Shown: positions 27,396-34,864 of the stretch, in pieces
Layout: each line of letters opens with the position of its first letter
Numbering within the stretch: position 1 is the stretch's first letter
DNA from: CAYQLY01 sp964418605
GTDB taxonomy: Bacteria > Bacteroidota > Bacteroidia > Cytophagales > Cyclobacteriaceae
Reading direction: 5' to 3'
Assembly (NCBI GenBank): GCA_964418605.1
Contig: CAYQLY010000002.1
Coordinates: forward strand, 186,001-250,000
DNA length: 64,000 nt
Position numbers and translations under genes: made by a program
Notes under the pieces: generated by a model
What the model was told of the DNA's origin: nothing
Seen by the model: only the letters and a program-made list of their open reading frames with translations
Databases searched by the model: none

Positions 27396-28449
27396 TTTCT
27401 TTTCTTATGTTTTGGAATATTGCACTTATTAGCTCTTTTTTTTCAATAGCTAATTTACTTTTACTCTTAGTAACATAGAGTAAATTAGCGTCAATAAGTG
27501 TTCCTTCTTTAGCATAAAATAATTTGCTTTTACTTATAGTGGTTGGGGTAAACTTACTTGCAACTGTTTTAAATTGTTGCATTATTTCTTCAAATTCATT
27601 AGTAGCACAATCAATGTATATTTTTATATCAATACCCTTCAAATCTTTAGCTGTAAACACTTTAATGAATTGCTCTACAGTAGTTAGCTTTTCGTTGAGA
27701 AAATACAAACGAAACACTAATGCTTTTACTACTGCCAACAATCGTTCTTCATCCCCTCTAAACCCAAAGGTTAAAGTATTTGTTTTTTTCTGTGCTTGTG
27801 GAGCTTCAATACTATCAGTTTCATTTTCAATTAAATTAAATTCAAAATTTCTATCATCAAGGCAATACAAAGCATAATCTTCAAAGCTGTTGTAAGTATT
27901 AGTTAAATACTCTTTGAAAGGCTTTTGAATTGAAAAATAAATAGCTAAAAGATTATTCCGCAAATAGGTAAGTGCAAAATGTGCAATATCAGTATAGGGT
28001 GGCACATCATCAAAGCCCCTTTCTTTTAATTCGTTATTGGCTTGGTTACATAGTACAGAAATGCCTTTTAGTGATTTTTCCCCAATTTGAAACGGAACAT
28101 CAAGGGCATTATCTTTTATAAAAGTATTGTTTATTGTTTCATTGTAGTAGATTATCAATGCAGCATCAATTAACCCTTTGTAATAGTGTTGTAATAAGGT
28201 AGTAGCCTCTATGTTATTACTGGAATATGCTTGTTGCTTTATTTCTTGAATACTTGGTACAGGTATTGATTTTTGTATATTATTGAATGGCTCTAATAAG
28301 TGCCTTAACTTATTGGCGACTTGTTGCAAATCATTGACAGGCATTTTGTTTGACTGCCTGACAATTTCTTTTAAAGTGCCTTCCTCAATATTAATAAGCC
28401 AAGGCTTTAGCTCACCATTTACTATACTATTGAAAATTTGTAAGTTCAT
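27388..28449 (-). CDS. Element-encoded protein of unknown function (353 aa)
   Basis: No family was recognised. The protein is soluble and mainly helical, rich in Asn, Lys and Glu, with no signal peptide. Its start overlaps the integrase stop (TAATG), so the two are translationally coupled. Genes in this position in Bacteroidota islands often encode accessory factors of integration, as RteC-like proteins do, but no clear similarity can be claimed. Confidence 0.5.
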   Translation of the reverse strand: MNLQIFNSIVNGELKPWLINIEEGTLKEIVRQSNKMPVNDLQQVANKLRHLLEPFNNIQKSIPVPSIQEIKQQAYSSNNIEATTLLQHYYKGLIDAALIIYYNETINNTFIKDNALDVPFQIGEKSLKGISVLCNQANNELKERGFDDVPPYTDIAHFALTYLRNNLLAIYFSIQKPFKEYLTNTYNSFEDYALYCLDDRNFEFNLIENETDSIEAPQAQKKTNTLTFGFRGDEERLLAVVKALVFRLYFLNEKLTTVEQFIKVFTAKDLKGIDIKIYIDCATNEFEEIMQQFKTVASKFTPTTISKSKLFYAKEGTLIDANLLYVTKSKSKLAIEKKELISAIFQNIRKEKG

Positions 28450-29555
28450 TAGATGCCAATTTTTATTTTGTTAGCTGCTACTGTTTTCTTTTCATCAATT
28501 ACGTTGGCATATATCTGTGTAGTTTTTAAATGCCTATGGCCAAGCAACTTGCTAACGGTAAATATATCTGTACCCAAAGTTAATTGCAGTGTAGCGTATG
28601 TATGCCTTGCACAATGGAATGTGATGTGCTTTTCAATACCTGCCCTTATAAGCCAAGCTAATAAATCCCTGTTGCGACTATCAGAGTAAATAAGGTTCGG
28701 AAATACCAATTCATCTGCTTTGCCTCTTTCACCTAAAAGACTGTAGGCTTCATCTGATATTGGCAATGTTTCAGAACCCTTTGTTTTTTGCTGAATGAAA
28801 CGGATGTAATGCCCTAACTCAGCAGACTGCTGTAATTCACTCCATTTTAATTTTTGAATATCGCTGAAACGCAAACCTGTTAAGCAACCAAAGAGAAACG
28901 CCCTTTTCATTAATGGGTTACGGCACTCTGTTTTGGCTAAAGCCCTCACTTCATCTAAGGTTAAAAACTCTCTTACCGGCTCGCCTTGTGGGAAAGCATC
29001 TACTAAATCGGCAGGGTTTGATTTGATAATACCATCTTTTAAAGCCTGTTTCAATGCTGCTCTAAACTTATTGAAATAGCTATATCTGGTATTGATCGAA
29101 ACTTGTACGCCTGTTTTGGTTACAGCTTCTTTTAAAAGATATTCCCTAAAGCCTTCTACAAATTGCTTGTTTAATTGGCTGAATTGAATATCTCTTGGGC
29201 AATACTTTTTAAGGTGCTTAATAGTGCTATCCCAATTGCCATAATTACCCTTACTGTCTTTACGTTTTTCAGCTAATGCCTCCATATACATAATGAAGTA
29301 TGTTTTTAACTTTTCCTTATCGTGGAAATCGTAAGTACTGTTTTGTATTTCCAAATGTCTTTTGCTTCGGATAGTTTCAGCCAATGCAAGGATTTTCTTG
29401 TTCTCCTCTTTTTGGACTTTGTTTAAACTGCCTTTGTCGGGGTCTGGTGTTAAATACAAATTCAGATACTCGTATTGGCGTTTGCTATTAGAGTAGTAAT
29501 CTAAGTATAGGCTTATTTTATCGCCTTTTTGCCGTTGCCTTAATGTTACTTTCAT
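28449..29555 (-). CDS. Tyrosine site-specific integrase
   Basis: 368 residues with an N-terminal arm-binding region, a SAM-like core-binding domain (~80-185, 'YFIMYMEALAEKRKD') and a catalytic domain with all expected residues: Arg229 ('TGLRFSD'), Lys257, His314-x-x-Arg317 ('HCARH'), His340 ('LGHRHL') and nucleophile Tyr349 ('QIYANV'). It belongs to the Bacteroidota phage-integrase family. The gene reads away from mnmE, whose 3' end is 0.6 kb upstream and is the probable integration site. It appears intact. Confidence 0.93.
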   Translation of the reverse strand: MKVTLRQRQKGDKISLYLDYYSNSKRQYEYLNLYLTPDPDKGSLNKVQKEENKKILALAETIRSKRHLEIQNSTYDFHDKEKLKTYFIMYMEALAEKRKDSKGNYGNWDSTIKHLKKYCPRDIQFSQLNKQFVEGFREYLLKEAVTKTGVQVSINTRYSYFNKFRAALKQALKDGIIKSNPADLVDAFPQGEPVREFLTLDEVRALAKTECRNPLMKRAFLFGCLTGLRFSDIQKLKWSELQQSAELGHYIRFIQQKTKGSETLPISDEAYSLLGERGKADELVFPNLIYSDSRNRDLLAWLIRAGIEKHITFHCARHTYATLQLTLGTDIFTVSKLLGHRHLKTTQIYANVIDEKKTVAANKIKIGI

Positions 29556-29563
29556 TTCTAATA

Positions 29564-29962
29564 TTAGTTAAATAAGTTATCAATTGAAGTCCGTTTTATA
29601 ATGGTACGACTGCCAAACTTTGAGGCAGGCAATCGGTTATCCTTAATCATTCTTTGAATGGTCCATCTGCTTGCCCCTACAAGCTGGGCTGTTTCTGCTA
29701 CACTCAAAAATTCTTTATCTCTTAAGTTGGTGTGATTGCCTGTCTGTAGTATGGGTAAAATTTCAGTAGTAACAACAGGGGTAAAGGAAATCATTTTACT
29801 CTGTTGGTTCTTTAATTCGGTATTTACCTTTTCCTCTCTTTTCTTTTGCTTGTAAGCTGCGCTGTTACATTTATGGCTACAGTATTGTGTTGTGGTCTTT
29901 TGGGCTATATAAGCTTTGCCACAATGATTACAGAATTTCGGAAGTTTAATTGTGCTACTCAT
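29564..29962 (-). CDS. Zinc-ribbon plus HTH excisionase-family protein
   Basis: The N-terminal zinc finger 'CNHCGKAYIAQKTTTQYC' with following 'SHKCN' is joined to a C-terminal excisionase-type HTH ('LSVAETAQLVGASRWTIQRM', 'ASKFGSRTIIKRTSI'). It lies 8 bases upstream of the integrase gene in the same direction and is likely the first gene of the integration operon, acting as directionality factor or regulator. Confidence 0.8.
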   Translation of the reverse strand: MSSTIKLPKFCNHCGKAYIAQKTTTQYCSHKCNSAAYKQKKREEKVNTELKNQQSKMISFTPVVTTEILPILQTGNHTNLRDKEFLSVAETAQLVGASRWTIQRMIKDNRLPASKFGSRTIIKRTSIDNLFN

Positions 29963-30044
29963 ATGTTGCTGGTTGTAGCAGTTTGTTGCTGTGTGGTGCT
30001 ACTTGGTGCGTTATTTCGCCTGGTATTCATCAAGCTGATATGCG

Positions 30045-30117
30045 GGCAACAAAATAGTAAATTGGGCAACAACTGGGCAGCAAAAATATCTAAAAAAGTA
30101 GAGTTTGGCAACAAAAA
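30045..30117. repeat. GGCAACAA direct repeats at the element end
   Basis: Four related copies occur in 73 bases: GGCAACAAAA (30045), GGCAACAACT (30065), GGCAGCAAAA (30076) and GGCAACAAAA (30106). Inverted look-alikes (TTGTTGC, TTGCTG) lie at ~29963-29990. Position between the integrase operon and the mnmE end fits arm-type integrase or excisionase binding sites. Confidence 0.5.
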
Positions 30118-30179
30118 AGAGAAAAATGATTTTTCTAAGTATAAGAAAAACAGATAGTTAACAAACAAAGGAAAGCAAA

Positions 30180-30197
30180 TTACTTTCCAATACAGAA
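30180..30197 (-). other. Candidate attachment site at the mnmE 3' end
   Basis: The last 18 bases of mnmE read TTCTGTATTGGAAAGTAA, differing at one base from the 18-bp attB in trmE/mnmE used by SGI1-type islands (as I recall it). The 3' end of mnmE encodes the invariant FCIGK terminus and is a known integration hotspot. No second direct copy was found near 18 kb, so the far border is not defined. Confidence 0.45.
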
Positions 30198-31592
30198 CTT
30201 GCTAAAAATCGTTCCTAAGATATCTTTATCGATATCCACCTCTCCGGTAATTTCACCTAAATAACGTAGTGCCAAACGAATATCCTGAGAGAGAAAATCT
30301 TTACTAATATTATTTTCTAATCCTTGTTGAACATCTATAATATGTTCATTGGTTTTTTGTAGGGCTTCCAAATGGCGAGTGTTAGTAATAATAGTGCTAC
30401 TGCCCGAATTCATTTGTTCGGCCTCCCAAACTAATTCTCTTCTTAAGTTTTGAATCGTTTCAGGTTGATAAATAGAAATGCCGATAATAGTTGGTGCTAA
30501 TTTATGATAAAATTCTTTTGATTGAAGAGATTCAAGAAATCCATCTTCAAAAAAACTATTCGTTTTATCTATTTTGGTTTGAATCAGTATAAAAATGATT
30601 TCCTTTTTATACAGAGGTTGAATATCTTTTAAAATCTCTTCAACATTTGTATCATCTTTATCAAAGAGATACAAAATAATTTTAGCAGCTTCTGCTTTTT
30701 CTTTCGCTTTTTTAACTCCAATAGATTCAATAATATCATCTGTCTCTCTCAGCCCTGCAGTATCAATAAATCGAAATGTAATCCCATTGATCACGAGTGT
30801 ATCTTCGATGCTATCACGGGTTGTTCCAGCAATAGGTGATACGATGGCGCGTTCTTCGTTTAGTAAGGCATTAAGTAGCGATGACTTCCCAGCATTTGGT
30901 TTTCCTATAATAGCTACAGGAATACCTTCTTTAATAACACTTCCATACTTAAATGATTGAATAAGACTTGTAATTATTTTTTCAATTTGATGGAGTAGAT
31001 TTATAAATGCATCTCGATTAGCAAACTCTACATCTTCTTCCGAGAAGTCGAGCTCAAGCTCAATGAGTGAAGCAAATTGAATAAGTTGGTCACGTAATTT
31101 TTTTAGTTCATTTGAAAATCCGCCCCGCATTTGCTTTAATGCAATACTATGAGCAGCTTCTGATTCGGAAGCAATCAGATCAGCAATGGCCTCGGCTTGT
31201 GTTAAATCAATTCGACCATTTAAAAAAGCACGTTGTGTAAATTCACCGGGTTGTGCTAGTCGAGCGCCTTCTTTGATGATTAGTTGAATGATTTGGTTAA
31301 GAATATAGCTTGAGCCGTGACAAGAAATTTCTATGGTATTTTCTTTAGTAAATGAATGGGGTTCCTTAAATATAGTTACAACTACCTCATCAAGAGGTTT
31401 CCCTTCATCATGAATAAGGCCTACATGGACAGTATGAGAATTAGCTTGTTTTAGGTTTTTTCCTTTGAAAATTTTTGAACAAATAGAAATAGCTTTTTTC
31501 CCTGATATACGAATGACACCGATTGCTCCTTTTCCCGCAGGCGTAATTGGAGCCACAATGGTATCCTCCTTAAATGGTGTAAAGTTTGTCAT
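30180..31592 (-). CDS. mnmE: tRNA uridine-5-carboxymethylaminomethyl modification GTPase MnmE
   Basis: The protein works with MnmG to modify the wobble uridine of several tRNAs. An N-terminal formyl-tetrahydrofolate-binding domain ('DTIVAPITPAGKGAIGVIRI') and a helical domain surround a G domain: P-loop 'GKPNAGKSSL', 'AGTTRDSIED', 'DTAG', and the C-terminal Cys motif 'FCIGK' needed for activity. 470 residues is normal, so the gene remains intact although an element is integrated beside its 3' end. It starts 9 bases after the thioredoxin-like gene. Confidence 0.97.
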   Translation of the reverse strand: MTNFTPFKEDTIVAPITPAGKGAIGVIRISGKKAISICSKIFKGKNLKQANSHTVHVGLIHDEGKPLDEVVVTIFKEPHSFTKENTIEISCHGSSYILNQIIQLIIKEGARLAQPGEFTQRAFLNGRIDLTQAEAIADLIASESEAAHSIALKQMRGGFSNELKKLRDQLIQFASLIELELDFSEEDVEFANRDAFINLLHQIEKIITSLIQSFKYGSVIKEGIPVAIIGKPNAGKSSLLNALLNEERAIVSPIAGTTRDSIEDTLVINGITFRFIDTAGLRETDDIIESIGVKKAKEKAEAAKIILYLFDKDDTNVEEILKDIQPLYKKEIIFILIQTKIDKTNSFFEDGFLESLQSKEFYHKLAPTIIGISIYQPETIQNLRRELVWEAEQMNSGSSTIITNTRHLEALQKTNEHIIDVQQGLENNISKDFLSQDIRLALRYLGEITGEVDIDKDILGTIFSKFCIGK

Positions 31593-31601
31593 CTAAAGGC
31601 C

Positions 31602-32084
31602 TTACTTTCCTTCGCGAAATTTTTTGATAATATCTGAAAAAGCATCAGCTGTTTGGTATCCGGGCACGGGTGTAAAGCTTGAAAAATCTTTACTTATTAA
31701 AACAATTGTTGGATAGCCTGTTACTTTAAATAATTCACCAGCCACTTGATTCTCTGTTACTTTTTCTCCTTTTAATGTTATTTCTTTAACACTTTCAGCA
31801 TTTAACTTTACAGCATAATAATGTGTATTGATATAGTTGACCACAGCAGAGTCTTTGAATGTTGATTGATCCATCTTTTTGCACCAGCCGCACCAGTCTG
31901 TATACACGTCTACGATGGTTGGCTTTGGTTTCTTTTTATTAAGCTTTTCTGCTTCATCGATAGAGACCCATTTGATCTGTTTTTTTTCAATCTTTTCTCC
32001 ATGGACTAAAATGCTTGCATGAAGCATAATATAAATTAGTCCAGCTATTCTAGTCAATATCATTAATATCATTTTTTGTTTCAT
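31602..32084 (-). CDS. Secreted thioredoxin-like protein
   Basis: An N-terminal hydrophobic segment is followed by a thioredoxin fold with 'TDWCGWCKKMD' (CxxC active site) and 'VTGYPTIVLI' (cis-Pro loop). It belongs to the DUF255/thioredoxin_7-like group of periplasmic disulfide proteins. The ORF start overlaps the 3' end of the metal permease gene by 35 bases; internal Met codons at residues 5 and 8 give shorter overlaps. The exact redox partner is unknown. Confidence 0.85.
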   Translation of the reverse strand: MKQKMILMILTRIAGLIYIMLHASILVHGEKIEKKQIKWVSIDEAEKLNKKKPKPTIVDVYTDWCGWCKKMDQSTFKDSAVVNYINTHYYAVKLNAESVKEITLKGEKVTENQVAGELFKVTGYPTIVLISKDFSSFTPVPGYQTADAFSDIIKKFREGK

Positions 32085-32940
32085 ATTTTTTTTTGAATAA
32101 TAAGTCTCTCTTATACCATAACAAAGCTATTAAGAATAAAATTCCTGCAACAACAGACATGGCCCCAGCAATTGAAGCATTTAAAGCAACAGCTAAATAA
32201 TACCCTCCTATAGCTATAAATACGTCAATAATGCAAGAGAGTAAAAGCATCATCTTTAATTTTTTGGTTAATAAATAGGCACTTGCAGCAGGTGCAATCA
32301 TCAGTGCTACAACGAGAATAGCTCCTACAGATTCAAATGCAGCAATGGTAGTGAGGGATACAACACTCATCAGTAAATAGTGCCATAAACCTGTTGCAAT
32401 ACCAATGCTTGCAGCATAAGCAGGATCAAATGTGGTTAAAAATAACCCTCTATACCCAATAGAAATAAATACTATAATCACTATAAATACTGTGCCCATC
32501 ATCCATAATGCTCGTGGTCCTAATACCATGCCTGAGGGAGTAATCCATAAGTCAATAGGCACATAAGCAATTTCTCCATATAATACGCAATCTTGGTCAA
32601 GATCTACTTTTCCAGCAAAAACAGATATAAGAATAACACCTATAGCAAAGAGCCATGTAAATGTGACACCTATGGATGCATCATTTTGAAGGTTGATTTT
32701 TTTATAAAAAAACTCAATGAGAAATGTAGCTGCCATCCCCATGCTTCCTGCTCCTATCATCATAGCCATTGGATCTCTCGAGCCAGTGAATAAAAAAGCC
32801 AAAACAATACCTGGTAGAATAGCATGCGAAATAGCATCTCCTGCCATGGCCATTTTACGGAGTACTAAAAAACACCCTAGTAGGCTGCAAGACCATGAAA
32901 CGAGAATACCTGTAATAATAATCCAAAAACCGTTTGACAT
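32050..32940 (-). CDS. Metal (Zn/Mn/Fe) ABC transporter permease, ABC-3 family
   Basis: About eight transmembrane segments with ABC-3 signatures: 'SLLGCFLVLRKMAMAGDAIS' near the start, 'FDPAYAASIG', and 'VGAILVVALMIAPAASAYLL'. These proteins form the channel of MntABC/ZnuABC-type importers. The second permease of the system lies upstream (33189-34475). The stop region overlaps the thioredoxin-like gene. A minus-strand TAAATTTG box at 33063-33070 could drive it. Confidence 0.9.
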   Translation of the reverse strand: MSNGFWIIITGILVSWSCSLLGCFLVLRKMAMAGDAISHAILPGIVLAFLFTGSRDPMAMMIGAGSMGMAATFLIEFFYKKINLQNDASIGVTFTWLFAIGVILISVFAGKVDLDQDCVLYGEIAYVPIDLWITPSGMVLGPRALWMMGTVFIVIIVFISIGYRGLFLTTFDPAYAASIGIATGLWHYLLMSVVSLTTIAAFESVGAILVVALMIAPAASAYLLTKKLKMMLLLSCIIDVFIAIGGYYLAVALNASIAGAMSVVAGILFLIALLWYKRDLLFKKKYETKNDINDID

Positions 32941-33062
32941 TATTTTATATTAAAAAATACAATAAAAAATAAAAAAAAGTATAGAAAAGTGATTACTTTT
33001 AATTCTTAAAGTGTATATATTTATGCAATAGGTGTTAAGCATAATCTAACAGCTATTAAAAC

Positions 33063-33070
33063 CAAATTTA
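33063..33070 (-). promoter_or_regulatory. -7 box (TAAATTTG) upstream of the metal permease
   Basis: An exact match to TAnnTTTG on the minus strand, 122 bases before the permease start, inside the 248-base gap between the two permease genes. It would let the downstream permease, thioredoxin-like gene and mnmE be transcribed separately from the fused permease. Confidence 0.4.
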
Positions 33071-33093
33071 CGCTTACTAAAACAAATAACAAT

Positions 33094-33183
33094 ATGAAAA
33101 CACTAACATTTATTAAATCTCTTTTATTTATTTTCTTCTTAGTTTTTTTACTAATTTTCTCTCTTCAATTGTTTGGAGGGTAA
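33094..33183 (+). CDS. Candidate 29-residue single-pass membrane peptide
   Basis: An ATG-to-TAA frame on the opposite strand to both neighbours encodes Met-Lys-Thr, then a ~20-residue hydrophobic segment (LLFIFFLVFLLIFSLQLF), ending Gly-Gly. One positively charged flank and one clean transmembrane helix are typical of bacterial small membrane proteins. A near-match -7 box (TATATTTA, ~33015) lies upstream. AT-rich DNA can produce such frames by chance, so it remains a candidate. Confidence 0.35.
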   Translation: MKTLTFIKSLLFIFFLVFLLIFSLQLFGG

Positions 33184-33188
33184 GAAGA

Positions 33189-34475
33189 TTAGTAAGGAAT
33201 AATTGATTGATGAGGATCCTTGCTAGGATACTGGAGAAGTTCTTCCAATTTTTTTTCAATCTCTGGTGTCAGAAGATGTTCTATCGTTTCAGCATCTTCA
33301 TGCACATGATCTGCAGCAACATGTAAATAATGTGACAGATATACTTCCCATAGGCGATGCAGTTTAGCAAGACGTTTGCCACGTGCTTGGCCTGCTTCGT
33401 TTAATATAATTCCTTCTGCTGTGATGTTAATTAATTTTTTACGTCGTAAGCGGGTAATTCCTTTTTTTAAAAGTCTATCAGTGAAATATCTTTTTTCTAG
33501 AATCATAGCAATAGATCGAGGTTGATTTTCTTTATTGTCTAATTCATTAAGATGGTAAAGTGTTTTTAAAATGTTTTCTTCTAGAATTTGGAATTTGTTT
33601 TTACGCTGTTGAATCATTTTTGCAATGATTCCTTTTTGTGGTGCTATAAAAAAGGAAATGATAGCTAAACAGGAAATCACCAATACGATCCAGGGTCCTG
33701 TAGGCATAGAAGGAGCTAAATAGGAAATGTAAGCACCACTTAATCCTCCAAGCATACCGACTCCCATTGCTACTATAATCATCGTCGTAAGCTGATGTGT
33801 CCAAAATCGTGCCGCCGCCGCCGGTGTGATTAACATGGCTGCCATTAATACAACACCTACGGCTTGTATGCCTATCACGATGGCTAGTACGGTGAGGGTT
33901 GTTAAGATGGTTTCTAACAGTTGAACAGGGTAGCCTATTGTTTTGGCAAACTGCCGATCAAAGGCGAGTAGTTTAAATTCTTTATATAAAGTAATGACGG
34001 ATATGGTAATGACTAAACTAATGCTTGCAAATATCCAGAGGTCTTTTCCAACCAAAGAGGCTGCTTTCCCAAATAGAAATTGATCCAACCCCGATTGAGC
34101 AGCATGCCCTTGGTGTTGGATGATTGTTAATAATAAAATTCCAAAACCAAAAAATACCGATAGGACGAGTCCAATAGCTGTGTCTTCTTTTATTTTTGTA
34201 CGCGAGGATAAATAATTAACACAACCAATCGATATCCAGCTGCTCATGAATGCGCCTATGATTAAGAAGAATGGATTTTTGGATGAGGTGAGTAAGAAGC
34301 TCAAACAAATACCAGGCAATACGGCATGCGCAATGGCATCGCCGATTAATGATTTTTTTCGGATGAAGCTAAACGTACCGATCATGGCAGAGCTTGCTGC
34401 TAAGAGTAGCGAGCCAATTACGACATACACAATCGTTGCATCTTGAAAAGAGAAAAACTGACTAAAATTTTTCAC
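33189..34475 (-). CDS. Metal ABC permease fused to a DtxR/MntR-like regulator domain
   Basis: Residues ~1-290 form an ABC-3 permease ('TFSFIRKKSLIGDAIAHAVL', 'FDRQFAKTIGYPVQ', 'VVLMAAMLITPAAAARF'). Residues ~300-428 form a winged helix plus metal-binding domain of the DtxR family: 'LLKKGITRLRRKKLI', 'AKLHRLWEVYL', 'HVAADHVHEDAETIEHLLT'. The latter has the His/Glu pattern that binds Mn or Fe. Such fusions are known in Bacteroidota metal importers. The domain may sense cytoplasmic metal and gate transport. The ATPase and binding protein are not upstream in this window, where 389 bases lack genes. Confidence 0.9.
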   Translation of the reverse strand: MKNFSQFFSFQDATIVYVVIGSLLLAASSAMIGTFSFIRKKSLIGDAIAHAVLPGICLSFLLTSSKNPFFLIIGAFMSSWISIGCVNYLSSRTKIKEDTAIGLVLSVFFGFGILLLTIIQHQGHAAQSGLDQFLFGKAASLVGKDLWIFASISLVITISVITLYKEFKLLAFDRQFAKTIGYPVQLLETILTTLTVLAIVIGIQAVGVVLMAAMLITPAAAARFWTHQLTTMIIVAMGVGMLGGLSGAYISYLAPSMPTGPWIVLVISCLAIISFFIAPQKGIIAKMIQQRKNKFQILEENILKTLYHLNELDNKENQPRSIAMILEKRYFTDRLLKKGITRLRRKKLINITAEGIILNEAGQARGKRLAKLHRLWEVYLSHYLHVAADHVHEDAETIEHLLTPEIEKKLEELLQYPSKDPHQSIIPY

Positions 34476-34864
34476 GGGGAGTTGTTAATCGATATGCAAT
34501 ATACAGGATTTGTATGTAAATAGGGAGGGTGCTTTCTATGTTATTCGTGTTAGTTGTAAAATGTAAAAAAGATTTGGTTTTTGTATGTTTTGAATGTATG
34601 TTTGTCTTTAGGTCATCATAATTAGAGTAGAGAGTATATTAATCTATAAAAAAATAAAGATAATGATAGATCAGTAGTTTTTATGCTGATTGTATAATTA
34701 TAGAATAATGATAAGACAATGAGTTAGGAATCATTTATATTAAATCTAATCAGCAGCTTTTCTCTCTATCACTAAATCAAACATTTAAATAAAAAAATTA
34801 TTAAAATTATTTTTTTGGTATTATAAATAAATATATATTTGTCAAAAATAATATTTTTAATAAA
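34476..34864. other. AT-rich intergenic region between divergent genes
   Basis: 389 bases separate the minus-strand metal permease and the plus-strand receptor. Apart from the receptor promoter at its right end I see no coding frame, tRNA or clear inverted repeat. A G-rich stretch near 34520-34640 has several GTATG/TTTG words but no defined operator. Confidence 0.6.
34814..34841 (+). promoter_or_regulatory. Bacteroidota-type promoter of the receptor/RiPP locus
   Basis: TTTG (34814-34817), 16 bases, then TATATTTG (34834-34841), matching the -33/-7 pattern TTTG-N~17-TAnnTTTG. The receptor ATG lies 23 bases downstream at 34865, giving a short leader. This is the best promoter in the region and could transcribe into the RiPP genes. 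Confidence 0.7.
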
